Shown in pieces: positions 52,011 through 60,812 of a stretch of 64,000 nucleotides of DNA. The notes under the pieces were generated by a model. It saw nothing but the letters and a program-made list of their open reading frames with translations, searched no databases and was not told the origin of the DNA. Every line of letters starts with the position of its first letter. Positions within the stretch are counted from its first letter, which is position 1. Source of the stretch: Paucilactobacillus vaccinostercus DSM 20634 (GTDB lineage: Bacteria > Bacillota > Bacilli > Lactobacillales > Lactobacillaceae); the NCBI RefSeq assembly GCF_001436295.1, contig NZ_AYYY01000061.1, positions 248,229 through 312,228 of the forward strand. The letters are read 5' to 3'. Both the position numbers and the translations under genes were made by a program.

Positions 52011-53198
52011 ATGAACAAATATCGTTTGCAAGTCACCGTGTTTGTTTTGGTGGCTTTTATGTTGGGATGTAATGAATTCATGGTTGTGGGGGTCTTGTCA
52101 GACATTGCCCGCCAGTTTTCAGTTTCAATCGCCACGGTGGGTTACCTCGTCACCGTCTTTGCAACGGTATATGCGGTCAGCACGCCATTTATCACGGTGT
52201 ACACCAGTCAATACAACCGTTTTAAAACGCTGATGGTGCTTATGGCGGTTTTCCTAATTGGAAATACGTTCAGTGGTTTTGCCCCGAATTACCTGTCGCT
52301 CATCGTTTCACGGGTGATCACCGCGTCGGTATCGGGGGCGATTATTTCCCTGATCATGACGTTTGCAAGTACGATTGCTCCACGCAATAAGCGGGCCGGA
52401 TTAGTCTCATGGATTTACTCGGGCTTCAGCATCGCGTCGGTTATTGGGGTGCCGATTGGAACCACTATTAGTACAAGCTACGGCTGGCGTTACACCTTTA
52501 TCATTATTTCGGTCGTGTCGATCATCACCTATGCGCTGCTGTTTTGGCTACTGCCACACACGGTGCCACAGGTCAAAAGTACGATGATCAAGCAATTGAC
52601 CCTGATGAAGGATAGCCGGATTTACGTCAGTGTCGTGCTCGTGTTATTATCAGCCGCCACCCTGTACTCGTACTATACTTACATTCGGCCGTTATTGACC
52701 GATAGTCTGGGATTTGGTATTCATAACCTGAACTGGCTATTGTTCTTGATCGGTATCATGAATATTGTGGGTAATCAGTTGTCCGGTCGGCTGGCGGATC
52801 ACCAGGGACTCAAAGCGATCCCACTGATCTATATCAGTGTGGCAATCTTACTCTTTGTTTTCCCATTTACGTTGACGCTCAAATGGCTTGGTTTGATCAT
52901 TTTGATGGTGCTGTCGACGATGAACACGCTCCTGAGCGCGCCACTGCAAATCCACTTTTTGTCGGTGGCCGAACGGGACTACCCACAGTCGCTGGTTCTT
53001 GCCTCGTCACTCAGTTCGATTTTCTTTAACTTTGGAATTTCGCTGGGATCGGCCACGGCTTCTGCCTCGGTCGACTTCACCGGTGTCGGTAAGTTGGCGT
53101 ATATTTCAGCAATGTATGCGTTAGGAACGCTGGCGTTTGCGCTGTTGCTTAATTTGGTGATTAAACGTCACATGGCAAGGGGGACTTCTCATGAATAA
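52011..53198 (+). CDS. MFS transporter, AraJ/DHA1-like (first of tandem pair)
   Basis: 395 residues and 12 predicted helices. The N-terminus is YRLQVTVFVLVAFMLGCNEF and the motif A equivalent loop is unusually KR-poor (TSQYNRFKTLMVL). ATG 52011 follows GGGGAGG. An ATG at 51885 upstream lacks a ribosome site. It overlaps the second, clearly paralogous transporter by 8 nt. Both probably export sugars or drugs, but the substrate is unknown. Confidence 0.88.
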   Translation: MNKYRLQVTVFVLVAFMLGCNEFMVVGVLSDIARQFSVSIATVGYLVTVFATVYAVSTPFITVYTSQYNRFKTLMVLMAVFLIGNTFSGFAPNYLSLIVSRVITASVSGAIISLIMTFASTIAPRNKRAGLVSWIYSGFSIASVIGVPIGTTISTSYGWRYTFIIISVVSIITYALLFWLLPHTVPQVKSTMIKQLTLMKDSRIYVSVVLVLLSAATLYSYYTYIRPLLTDSLGFGIHNLNWLLFLIGIMNIVGNQLSGRLADHQGLKAIPLIYISVAILLFVFPFTLTLKWLGLIILMVLSTMNTLLSAPLQIHFLSVAERDYPQSLVLASSLSSIFFNFGISLGSATASASVDFTGVGKLAYISAMYALGTLAFALLLNLVIKRHMARGTSHE

Positions 53199-54387
53199 AT
53201 TTAGGTTGCAATCGATTGTGTTCGTATTGACCGCCTTTATGCTGGGATGCAACGAGTTTATCATGATCGGGATTATTTCCGATATCGCACACCAGTTTAA
53301 CGTGTCAATTGCGGTGGTCGGCTACCTAGTGACCATCTTCGCGACGGTCTATGCGATTAGCACACCGTTGATCACGATTTTTACGAACCGGTTTAACCGG
53401 TTTAAAACGTTAATGGTACTGATGCTGGTTTTCCTGATTGGCAATACAGCGACGGCACTGGCCCCCAACTACTTTATGTTGGTTGTTGCGCGGATGGTAA
53501 CGGCGGCCGTGGCGGGATCGATCATTTCGTTGATCATGACCTTTGCCAGTAGTGTCGCCCCCATGGATAAGCGGCCGGCGCTGATCTCATGGATTTTTTC
53601 CGGTTTCAGCATTGCCTCTGTCTTTGGGGTTCCGATTGGCACGGCGATCAGTACCGCGTACGGGTGGCGCAACGCGTTTTTAATTGTTAGCGTGATTAGT
53701 GTGCTCACCCTCGGACTACTATTCTGGCTACTGCCCCGGCAAATTAAGCAGGTGACTAGCTCGCTAGGTAAGCAATTGTCACTGATGAAGGACCTACGGG
53801 TGTACGACGGGGTGGTGCTGGTACTGTTCGGCGCCGCTGCGATGTATGGGTATTACACCTATATTCGGCCGCTTTTAACGACTGAACTGGGCTTCAGCTT
53901 GTCCTCACTCAATTGGTTACTGTTTTTACTGGGCTTGATGAGTATTTTCAGCAACCAGCTATCTGGTCAACTGGCCTCACATGGTGGGCTGGTACACATG
54001 CCTAAGGTGTATATTTTGGAAATTGCATTACTGTTTATCCTACCGCTTACGCTACATCTGGCTATTTTCGGCCTCGTGGTATTACTCGTGTTGAGTTTGA
54101 TTACCTCGGTCCTCAATTCACCGATTCAACTGCACTTCTTAAACGTGGCAGAGCAAGATTACCCGCAATCGATCGTATTGGCGTCGTCGCTGAACTCGAT
54201 CTTCTTCAATTTTGGTATTTCACTGGGGTCCGCGACATCATCAACGATGGTCGATGTGGCCGGCGTGCACAATATCAGTTTCGGGGCGGGCGTCTTTGCC
54301 TTGATTGCACTCGTAATGGTGGTGCTGCTGAATCGGGCAATTAAACGGTATCAACAGGCTAGTCGGAGTCACGACGTTGAATTTTAA
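53191..54387 (+). CDS. MFS transporter, AraJ/DHA1-like (second of tandem pair)
   Basis: 398 residues, strongly similar to its neighbour along the whole length (FRLQSIVFVLTAFMLGCNEF, FSGFSIASVFGVPIGTAIST, DYPQSIVLASSLNSIFFNFG). It therefore derives from a tandem duplication. The 8-nt overlap indicates coupled, near-equimolar synthesis, which would allow a heterodimer, though MFS proteins normally act alone. A terminator follows. Confidence 0.88.
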   Translation: MNKFRLQSIVFVLTAFMLGCNEFIMIGIISDIAHQFNVSIAVVGYLVTIFATVYAISTPLITIFTNRFNRFKTLMVLMLVFLIGNTATALAPNYFMLVVARMVTAAVAGSIISLIMTFASSVAPMDKRPALISWIFSGFSIASVFGVPIGTAISTAYGWRNAFLIVSVISVLTLGLLFWLLPRQIKQVTSSLGKQLSLMKDLRVYDGVVLVLFGAAAMYGYYTYIRPLLTTELGFSLSSLNWLLFLLGLMSIFSNQLSGQLASHGGLVHMPKVYILEIALLFILPLTLHLAIFGLVVLLVLSLITSVLNSPIQLHFLNVAEQDYPQSIVLASSLNSIFFNFGISLGSATSSTMVDVAGVHNISFGAGVFALIALVMVVLLNRAIKRYQQASRSHDVEF

Positions 54388-54393
54388 GCTACT

Positions 54394-54457
54394 AAAAAAA
54401 CATGACTAGTTACCTAAACCGGATTAAGTTACGGTGGGTGACGGGTCATGTTTTTTT
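54394..54457 (+). terminator. Rho-independent terminator
   Basis: AAAACATGAC with GTCATGTTTT (interrupted stem extended by GTTACC/GGTG) and seven Ts. From here to 54654 I see no gene, only short ORFs without ribosome sites. Confidence 0.7.
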
Positions 54458-54654
54458 GGTCATATTGGTGAAATAAGGTGGTATCCAGCCGATTGCCCGA
54501 ATCAACCTGTTGCTGGATCAAGGAGTGCCGACAATGCTGAGCGGATAGATTTCTTTGAGCAAATACACAAGAACCTCGATTTTGTGGTGACTGAACACGC
54601 AAAGGTAAAGCCGTGATCACGAATAAGTGAAAAAAGTTTGAACAAGTGAATTAA

Positions 54655-54683
54655 TTGAATTGTTGTACAAACCATTGTACAAT
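54655..54683 (+). promoter_or_regulatory. yefM-yoeB promoter with operator
   Basis: TTGAAT (54655-54660), 17-bp spacer, TACAAT (54678-54683). Two TGTACA palindromes (54664-54669, 54676-54681) lie 12 bp centre to centre within the promoter. This is the layout known for the E. coli YefM operator. Confidence 0.8.
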
Positions 54684-54719
54684 GATGATGAAATCAATTA
54701 ATTTTTGGAGGGATGCGTG

Positions 54720-54995
54720 ATGGATGCAGTTTCATACAGTGGTTTTCGCAAAAATCTGAAAAACTATATGCAGCAAGTCAATGAAGACGCTGAAGCATTG
54801 ATGGTTACAAGTCAAAGTACGCAAGAAGATATTGTGGTCATGAGTAAGCGTGATTATGATGCGATGCAGGAAACCTTACGAATTTTGTCGAATCGGCCGT
54901 TGATGGAAAAAATTCGGCGAGGCGAAGAACAATATCATCACAATCAGACCCACCAACATCCATTGTTAGATGATGATGGTGATCCGGATGATTAA
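54720..54995 (+). CDS. yefM: Type II antitoxin, Phd/YefM family
   Basis: About 91 residues. The N-terminal YefM DNA-binding fold (DAVSYSGFRKNLKNYMQQVNED) includes MVTSQSTQEDIVVMSKRDYDAMQETL. The acidic C-terminus (DDDGDPDD) wraps the toxin. ATG 54720 is 7 nt after GGAGGG. It overlaps the toxin gene by 8 nt and should autorepress at the paired TGTACA operator. Confidence 0.93.
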   Translation: MDAVSYSGFRKNLKNYMQQVNEDAEALMVTSQSTQEDIVVMSKRDYDAMQETLRILSNRPLMEKIRRGEEQYHHNQTHQHPLLDDDGDPDD

Positions 54996-55251
54996 GGCAT
55001 GGACTGATGATGCATGGAACGATTATTTATATTGGTATGAGCAGGGCAATCGGGCGACGGTCAAAAAAATTAATCGGTTAATTAAAGATATTGATCGTCA
55101 TCCATTTGAAGGAATTGGGAAACCAGAACCGCTAAAGCACGAGTTACAGGGAAAATGGTCACGTCGAATTACACAAGAAGATCGATTAATTTACGAAATT
55201 GATTCGCAAGAAGAGACTGTCGTGATATATTCGGCCAAGGATCATTATTGA
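54988..55251 (+). CDS. yoeB: Type II toxin, YoeB/Txe family endoribonuclease
   Basis: 87 residues. The fold and the residues matching the catalytic set of YoeB are present: Glu in GIGKPEPLKH, Arg in WSRRI, and the C-terminal His-Tyr in AKDHY. It cleaves mRNA at the ribosomal A site when YefM is degraded. ATG 54988 overlaps the antitoxin stop (ATGATTAA). The pair appears intact. Confidence 0.95.
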   Translation: MIKAWTDDAWNDYLYWYEQGNRATVKKINRLIKDIDRHPFEGIGKPEPLKHELQGKWSRRITQEDRLIYEIDSQEETVVIYSAKDHY

Positions 55252-55260
55252 GAAGACCTT

Positions 55261-55307
55261 AAAAGGCGCCTCTTTCACCCAGACAGGGAGTGAAGGAGGC
55301 GCCTTTT
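55261..55307. terminator. Bidirectional terminator
   Basis: AAAAGGCGCCTC with GAGGCGCCTTTT, extended by TTCAC/GTGAA. Confidence 0.9.
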
Positions 55308-55317
55308 AAATGAGTGC

Positions 55318-56103
55318 TTAGATTGATGAATGTTGTAAACCGCTAGTGTGCTTGCTAGTAGTGCTTAGCTTTGCGGCGTATTCAGTTTCTTCCGCGATCA
55401 CCTTGGCACGGATCTTCTTGTTGTACCATGGTGAAACGGTGAAGGCCAGGACGTCGTTGATCAAGTAAACGGAACTGTTGATAAACATGGCTAACGTGGC
55501 CGAACCTTGACGGAATGAGATGAACCAGAGAACCATTTGGGCAACACCGGAGGCAACCCACCAAATGTATTGGTTGTTGAACCGCATGAAGCAAATGACA
55601 CCGGCTGTTAAGCAGATTGCAAAGCTGATAGCGTCTACCCAAGGACGAGGATCATCAGTGAAGGCCCCGATCAGGTAACCAGAAACAACGTACACGATGG
55701 CAGTTGAGACCAGCGCGATGACCCATGTTTTACCAGTAAACTTCCGAATCTTTGAGGCCATGTTGACGTTCCAACTGGCACTTAATAAGACAGGGATGTC
55801 CAAAGTAACAACGTATGCCAGTTGTTCACCAATTGAAAGGTAGTTCTTAGCAGCGAATCCGGTAATGATAAAGCAGATAGCTGACAAAATTCCTAACCAA
55901 CCATTGATTGACTTGGCAGCGTTAATGGCGAGAACACATAAAACACCTAACGTGGTTCCAATAAATGTTATAATCGTTAAAGGTGTGATCTTGGTGCTGA
56001 CCAATGTCATGATTTGGCACCCAAGACTAAAGTAGAATAAATAGTAGTTTTGTTGTGGCCAACCTTTTAGTTGGTGGCCCAAAAATTTGAAATAATTAAC
56101 CAT
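55318..56103 (-). CDS. pnuC: Nicotinamide riboside transporter PnuC
   Basis: About 261 residues with seven predicted helices. The PnuC region IWWVASGVAQMVLWFISFRQG, and DPRPWVDAISFAI before it, are recognisable. It imports nicotinamide riboside for NAD synthesis. ATG 56103 follows GGGAG and is preferred over ATG 56133. A perfect 16-bp palindrome lies in the promoter region (56171-56186). Confidence 0.9.
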   Translation of the reverse strand: MVNYFKFLGHQLKGWPQQNYYLFYFSLGCQIMTLVSTKITPLTIITFIGTTLGVLCVLAINAAKSINGWLGILSAICFIITGFAAKNYLSIGEQLAYVVTLDIPVLLSASWNVNMASKIRKFTGKTWVIALVSTAIVYVVSGYLIGAFTDDPRPWVDAISFAICLTAGVICFMRFNNQYIWWVASGVAQMVLWFISFRQGSATLAMFINSSVYLINDVLAFTVSPWYNKKIRAKVIAEETEYAAKLSTTSKHTSGLQHSSI

Positions 56104-56170
56104 AAGTGCAACTCCCTCAACGTTATTAACCACAATATATGGTGTATGTAGTGGCTTTTATTTTATAATG

Positions 56171-56186
56171 ACACAACATGTTGTGT
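56171..56186. promoter_or_regulatory. 16-bp palindrome upstream of pnuC
   Basis: ACACAACATGTTGTGT is perfectly symmetric and abuts TATAAT-like sequence (56164-56169 region). It is a strong candidate operator for an NAD-metabolism regulator such as NiaR, but I cannot confirm the motif. A second palindrome AACACTT-GA-AAGTGTT is at 56370-56385 in the same 364-bp spacer. Confidence 0.55.
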
Positions 56187-56467
56187 TTACTAATTAGCAA
56201 CGTTTTCTAGTATAACACGTTATATAAAACCTTCAATGCCAATATTTTTCAATAATCATTCGATAAGGCCGATGAGACGTTGCTACAATAATGAATTTAA
56301 GGGAATAAAAAAATTTCTTATTAGCATATTTTGGTAATATTGGTGATTGTTTACTGATCTACTGAACAAAACACTTGAAAGTGTTAACTAGATGATTGCT
56401 GTGCGGATTCGGGTACGGACACCCCCGGATGGTGAGAAAGCAACGTGACAATGGAGGAGGAGAAAAG

Positions 56468-57268
56468 GTGGCAGAAAAAGAACAGTACTGTCCAAATTGT
56501 GGGACGAAGTTAACGGGGCACCCCAAATTTTGCCCAAAATGTGGGCTGCAACTGACTCAAAACCAGGATGATGCGGTATCCGGGGAATCGATGGGGACGA
56601 CGAATCAGGCACCAACCCCGAAACGACCGCACAATAAAAAGAAGCGCGTGATCATCGTGATCTTACTTGCGCTGGTCATTATATTAGTCATTGTGGGTGG
56701 GTATCTCATTAAGAAGACGGTTTCCGAGACTAGTGTCGATTCGGACCAGTCGGCACAGTCTAGCCAGTCGGCGACGTATCAGAGTTCTCGTTCACAGCAC
56801 AGTAGCGCCTCAAGTAGCAGTCAGCAGGAACAGGCTAGTGTTGCCAGCAGTGACTCAATAACTGGCGACGATCAGCTTGTTAAAGCAACGATGACGCCGA
56901 ATCAAACAGCGGCCGCAATTGCGGTTTACGCGGATCGAGTCAGCATTTGGCCAGCTATCAGTAGTGACGGCATGGCCAGTCATTTGAACGTTGCGATTGA
57001 AACGAACAATTTCGATCTTTCATATGAAGGGCAGGATAACGTGCGCTACGACGTTCAAGCAGGTGACAATGGCACCTCGCCAATGCTGTGCTATACGTTG
57101 AAGAACGGGACCGTTGCGCTGTACACGGTTTACGGGGATGAAGAGGGTGAAATCTCACCAATGAGTACGACCACCCTCACACAAATTGTGGACTACCTTA
57201 ACAGCGAAAACGAAGCACAGTCAGTGGAAAACCTCGCGCAAAAAGTAGTGATCAGTGATCAACGTTAG
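56468..57268 (+). CDS. Zinc-ribbon membrane protein
   Basis: About 266 residues. An N-terminal zinc ribbon (CPNCGTKLTGHPKFCPKCG, about 8-26) is followed by a basic stretch, one transmembrane helix (about 62-82), a Ser/Gln-rich linker and an extracellular C-terminal domain of about 110 residues. This layout is common in lactobacilli (Lreu_0056-like), function unknown. GTG 56468 is 7 nt after GGAGGAGG. Its end overlaps greA by 4 bp. Confidence 0.85.
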   Translation: MAEKEQYCPNCGTKLTGHPKFCPKCGLQLTQNQDDAVSGESMGTTNQAPTPKRPHNKKKRVIIVILLALVIILVIVGGYLIKKTVSETSVDSDQSAQSSQSATYQSSRSQHSSASSSSQQEQASVASSDSITGDDQLVKATMTPNQTAAAIAVYADRVSIWPAISSDGMASHLNVAIETNNFDLSYEGQDNVRYDVQAGDNGTSPMLCYTLKNGTVALYTVYGDEEGEISPMSTTTLTQIVDYLNSENEAQSVENLAQKVVISDQR

Positions 57269-57732
57269 ACGGTTACCCGAATAATTTTAACATCATAACG
57301 GTCATCGGGAGCGACCACCGTTACGGTCTGACCGCTGGTGTGATTAACCAAAACCCGGCCCAGGGGGGAATCAAAGGATAATTTTTGGTGTTGGATGTCA
57401 GCTTCCTGTTTACCAACGATCGTATAAGTTTCTTGAAAGTGATCATCGAGAAACTCGATGGTGACTTGTTTACCAATTTCAATGATCTGATTATCACTTG
57501 GTTGAACGATTTGGGCGTATTGGAGTTGCTTATTGAGAAACCGTAACCGGCCCTCTAGTCGACGAAGATCCCGTTTGGCGGCACTATACTCCGCGTTTTC
57601 AGAGAGGTCACCAAGTGCGCGGGCCTCCTGTAGCTGTTTGATTTTGGCCGGCCGATCGGCCTTCAGAGCTTCGATTTCCGTTTCGATTTCTTGGTAGCCG
57701 GTCGCGGTCATTTTATTAAAATAGGGTTGCAT
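57265..57732 (-). CDS. greA: Transcription elongation factor GreA
   Basis: 155 residues. An N-terminal coiled coil carries the tip motif GDLSENAEYSAAK (about 41-53) and the C-terminal FKBP-like domain includes ISFDSPLGRVL-type sequence (LSFDSPLGRVLVNH). It rescues backtracked RNA polymerase by stimulating transcript cleavage. ATG 57732 follows AGGTAA. Many lactobacilli carry more than one greA copy, so this may be an accessory one. Confidence 0.93.
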   Translation of the reverse strand: MQPYFNKMTATGYQEIETEIEALKADRPAKIKQLQEARALGDLSENAEYSAAKRDLRRLEGRLRFLNKQLQYAQIVQPSDNQIIEIGKQVTIEFLDDHFQETYTIVGKQEADIQHQKLSFDSPLGRVLVNHTSGQTVTVVAPDDRYDVKIIRVTV

Positions 57733-57811
57733 CAAATTACCTCGAATTTATAGTGGCGGATTAACCGCCGTTATTTCACAGGTTGATTATAGGCCAGAAT
57801 GTGAGTAATAG

Positions 57812-57842
57812 AAACCATCTGCGATTGCGGATGGTTTTTTTT
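57812..57842 (+). terminator. Rho-independent terminator
   Basis: AAACCATC, 10-nt loop, GATGGTTTTTTT on the plus strand just before the copper promoter. It insulates the operon from transcription antisense to greA. Confidence 0.7.
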
Positions 57843-57846
57843 TGAG

Positions 57847-57897
57847 TTGACAATTGTAAACCACAGGTGTAGATTAGATTTATCAATTACATTTGTA
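57847..57897 (+). promoter_or_regulatory. Copper operon promoter with three cop boxes
   Basis: TTGACA (57847-57852) and TAGATT (57870-57875) spaced 17 bp. TACATTTGTA (57888-57897) is a perfect TACANNTGTA cop box. GACAATTGTA (57849-57858) and CACAGGTGTA (57862-57871) match at 9 of 10. Confidence 0.85.
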
Positions 57898-57912
57898 AAC
57901 GGAGGCGCACGG

Positions 57913-58359
57913 ATGGCAACGACAGAAACACAGACCAAAATTGGTGAAATTACACCATCTGAATGGGAATTAATGCGGATTGTTTGGACGAAGCAAACGA
58001 TTTATAGTCGGGAACTAATTGAATTACTGCAACAAAAACGGGAATGGTCCGAATCCACGATCAAGACGCTGTTACGCCGGTTGGTCAAAAAGGGATTACT
58101 CACCACTGAAAAAGAAGATCGCCGGTTTAAATACACCGCGTTGGTCTCCGAAGCAGACGCGATGAATGAAACGACACAACAGCTCTTTGACCATTTATGT
58201 GCGATGAAGCAGGGAGCTACTTTGTACCACCTGATTGACCACCTCACACTGAGTCAGGCAGACATTAAGCAGCTACAACAGTTATTAGCAACCAAATTAA
58301 CGACTGCGCCAGCTCAGGTGGCCTGCGACTGTTTACCGGATGAGTGTCACTGTGATTAA
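57913..58359 (+). CDS. copY: CopY/TcrY-type copper-responsive repressor
   Basis: 148 residues: a BlaI/CopY winged helix (PSEWELMRIVWTKQ..., SESTIKTLLRRLVKKGLL) and the C-terminal CxCxxxxCxC metal motif (CDCLPDECHCD). Zn-CopY binds the cop boxes. Cu(I) displaces zinc and releases the repressor. ATG 57913 follows GGAGGCG. copA starts 17 bp after its stop. Confidence 0.95.
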   Translation: MATTETQTKIGEITPSEWELMRIVWTKQTIYSRELIELLQQKREWSESTIKTLLRRLVKKGLLTTEKEDRRFKYTALVSEADAMNETTQQLFDHLCAMKQGATLYHLIDHLTLSQADIKQLQQLLATKLTTAPAQVACDCLPDECHCD

Positions 58360-58376
58360 CGGAAAGAAGGCTGAAA

Positions 58377-60812
58377 ATGGCTGCACAACAATATAAAATT
58401 ACCGGAATGGTGTGTGCGAGCTGCGCCCAGACCATCGAGCGGGCCGTCAGCCAGTTACCCGGTGTTAATGAAGCAAACGTCAATTTAGCGGCCGAACGCA
58501 TGCAAGTTCAGTTTAGTGATCAAGCATTAAGCCCAGCCCAAATTATCCAAGCTGTTGTTCACGCGGGATACGGTGCGGAACTGGCCCAGGAATTGACGCA
58601 GGAAAGTGCGCAAAGAGAACGTCAAGTCAAGCACCACGCGCTCCAGCATCAGCGTAACGTGGTGGTGACAACACTGATCATTGCAGCGGTGCTCATGTAC
58701 GTGGCGATGGCGGGAGATCTACACTTACCCACGTTACCATGGCTGAATCACATGCAGTTTCCGGTGACGACAGCGGTGGTCGAACTGCTCTTGGTACTGC
58801 CCATTTTATGGTTGGGACGCGATTACCTACTCGCTGGCGGTAAGGCCCTGGTCAGGTGGCATCCCAATATGGATTCGTTAGTACTTGTAGGGACTGGGAC
58901 CGCATTTGTGGATAGTTTGGTTAATTTAGGCCTCATGATGGCGACCGGTCGGCCACAAGCACTGTACTTTGAAGCGAGTGGAATGATTTTAGCGTTGATC
59001 ATGCTCGGTAAGTACTTCGAAGCATTGTCGAAACAAAAAACAACGGCGTCACTGACGTCACTACTGACACTAATCCCCCAAACGGCGTCCCAACTCATGC
59101 CCGACGGTTCGGTACGTGAAGTGGCAGTGAAGACGCTACAAGTTGGCGACCGGGTACTTGTCAAATCGGGTCAGACAATTCCGGTGGACGGTCAAGTACT
59201 GACGGGCCAGACGACGGTTGACGAATCGATGTTAACCGGTGAAAGCATGCCGATTACAAAACTGGCTGGTGACCCCGTGGTGGGAGGCAGCCTGAATAAA
59301 AACGGACAGATTACGTATGAAGCAACGCACGTTGGGAGCGATACGGCACTGGCCCACATTGTTAAATTGGTGACGGATGCTCAGGGGTCGAAGGCCCCGA
59401 TTGCTAAGCTCGCCGATCGCGTGTCGGGCGTCTTTGTGCCGGTGATCATGGCGATTGCGGTGGTTGGCGCCCTCGCGTGGTTACTGAGTGGTCAGTCATT
59501 AGCCTTCTCGTTAACGATCTTTGTATCCGTACTGGTGATCGCATGTCCCTGTGCATTGGGGTTGGCGACACCAACCGCCATTATGGTGGGCACTGGTAAG
59601 GGTGCGCAAAATGGAATCCTATTTAAGAATAGTACGGCGCTGGAACAGCTTGCTCAGGTGAAAACGGTGGTGCTCGATAAAACCGGTACGATCACGAAGG
59701 GCACGCCAGAGGTCACGACCGTTTTGTTGCAACCCGGTGCGTCACAAAAACGGGTCTTGCAACTGGCAGCCAGTTTGGAGTATTATTCAGATCATCCGTT
59801 GGCAACGGCGGTGATCGAAGCCAACGAGGCCCAACGCGTACCGGTGGACGACTTTACGACACATCCCGGATTAGGGGTGACCGGTCAAGTAGACGGCCAG
59901 TTAGTATTGGTGGGCAATGCCCAGCTGATGGCGCAATCCCAACTCGATACAAGTGGCTTAGCAGTCAGTCAGCTTACTGATCAAGGGAATGCGGTCATTT
60001 ACGTGGCTTACGCGCAACAAGTGCTGGGTGTGATTGGCGTCATGGATCCCGTTAAGGATGATAGCCGACAAGCGGTGGCCCAGTTGCAGCAGCAAGGCTT
60101 AAAAGTGGTGATGCTGACGGGCGATAACGCACAGACGGCACGGACCATTGCGCGGCAGGTTGGGATTACTGATGTAATTAGTGATGTTTTACCAGATGGC
60201 AAGGCCCAGGCTATTGCCCAGTTGCAACAACAGCAGGCAGTCGCGATGGTGGGGGATGGCATTAATGATGCACCGGCCCTCGTGCAGGCCCAAGTCGGGG
60301 TTGCGATTGGCAATGGGACGGATGTTGCGGTTGATTGTGCGGATGTGATTTTGATGAATTCGGATCTGAGTTCGTTGGTAACCGCGCGACGGCTCAGCCA
60401 ACAAACGATGACCAATATTAAGGAAAATCTATTTTGGGCCTTTTTCTACAACGTACTGGGCATTCCCGTGGCACTCGGAGCGCTATATCTTTTTGGCGGG
60501 CCGCTCCTCAATCCAATGATTGCGGCGGCTGCAATGGGCTTTAGCTCTGTAACGGTGGTGCTCAATGCGTTGCGATTGAACCGGTTCAAAGAAAGAACAA
60601 ACAGAAAGGATGAAGTTAAGATGAAACAAGTAGCAGTTGAAGGCATGATGTGCGATGGTTGTGCACAAACAGTAACAGAGAAATTAAGTACGGTGGTTAG
60701 CGACGTCAACGTTGATTTGGCGGGGAAACGTGCCACGTTTAATGGGGATGCGACGCTTGAACAGCTCAACGCAACCTTGGCAGAGACACCCTATTCAGTG
60801 AAGGCTAACTAA
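58377..60812 (+). CDS. copA: Copper P1B-type ATPase with C-terminal in-frame CopZ domain
   Basis: 811 residues. The N-terminal HMA domain (CxxC in GMVCASC, 10-16) is followed by eight membrane helices with CPC (390-392) and the phosphorylation motif DKTGT (434-438). SDHPLAT and GDGINDAP complete the ATPase. Family members normally end near residue 738 (NALRLNRFK). Here the frame continues through KERTNRKDEVK into a complete CopZ (749-811, GMMCDGC). It exports copper(I). The fused domain may deliver copper or sense it. Confidence 0.92.
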   Translation: MAAQQYKITGMVCASCAQTIERAVSQLPGVNEANVNLAAERMQVQFSDQALSPAQIIQAVVHAGYGAELAQELTQESAQRERQVKHHALQHQRNVVVTTLIIAAVLMYVAMAGDLHLPTLPWLNHMQFPVTTAVVELLLVLPILWLGRDYLLAGGKALVRWHPNMDSLVLVGTGTAFVDSLVNLGLMMATGRPQALYFEASGMILALIMLGKYFEALSKQKTTASLTSLLTLIPQTASQLMPDGSVREVAVKTLQVGDRVLVKSGQTIPVDGQVLTGQTTVDESMLTGESMPITKLAGDPVVGGSLNKNGQITYEATHVGSDTALAHIVKLVTDAQGSKAPIAKLADRVSGVFVPVIMAIAVVGALAWLLSGQSLAFSLTIFVSVLVIACPCALGLATPTAIMVGTGKGAQNGILFKNSTALEQLAQVKTVVLDKTGTITKGTPEVTTVLLQPGASQKRVLQLAASLEYYSDHPLATAVIEANEAQRVPVDDFTTHPGLGVTGQVDGQLVLVGNAQLMAQSQLDTSGLAVSQLTDQGNAVIYVAYAQQVLGVIGVMDPVKDDSRQAVAQLQQQGLKVVMLTGDNAQTARTIARQVGITDVISDVLPDGKAQAIAQLQQQQAVAMVGDGINDAPALVQAQVGVAIGNGTDVAVDCADVILMNSDLSSLVTARRLSQQTMTNIKENLFWAFFYNVLGIPVALGALYLFGGPLLNPMIAAAAMGFSSVTVVLNALRLNRFKERTNRKDEVKMKQVAVEGMMCDGCAQTVTEKLSTVVSDVNVDLAGKRATFNGDATLEQLNATLAETPYSVKAN
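60621..60812 (+). CDS. copZ: CopZ copper chaperone, possible internal start within copA
   Basis: From ATG 60621 (AAAGGA at 60605-60610, 10 nt upstream) the last 63 codons of copA encode a stand-alone CopZ, starting KQVAVEGMMCDGCAQTV. The ribosome site and complete fold suggest a free chaperone can be made besides the fusion. It shares its stop with the copA frame. Confidence 0.6.
   Translation: MKQVAVEGMMCDGCAQTVTEKLSTVVSDVNVDLAGKRATFNGDATLEQLNATLAETPYSVKAN

Noticed and set aside
54434..54616. 60-codon ORF between the MFS pair and the toxin-antitoxin genes
   Set aside because: It begins inside the terminator stem, has no ribosome site and no recognisable product.
56104..56467. NAD-II (pnuC-type) riboswitch before pnuC
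   Set aside because: No aptamer-like motifs seen. The leader is short and AT-rich and a palindromic operator explains the region better.
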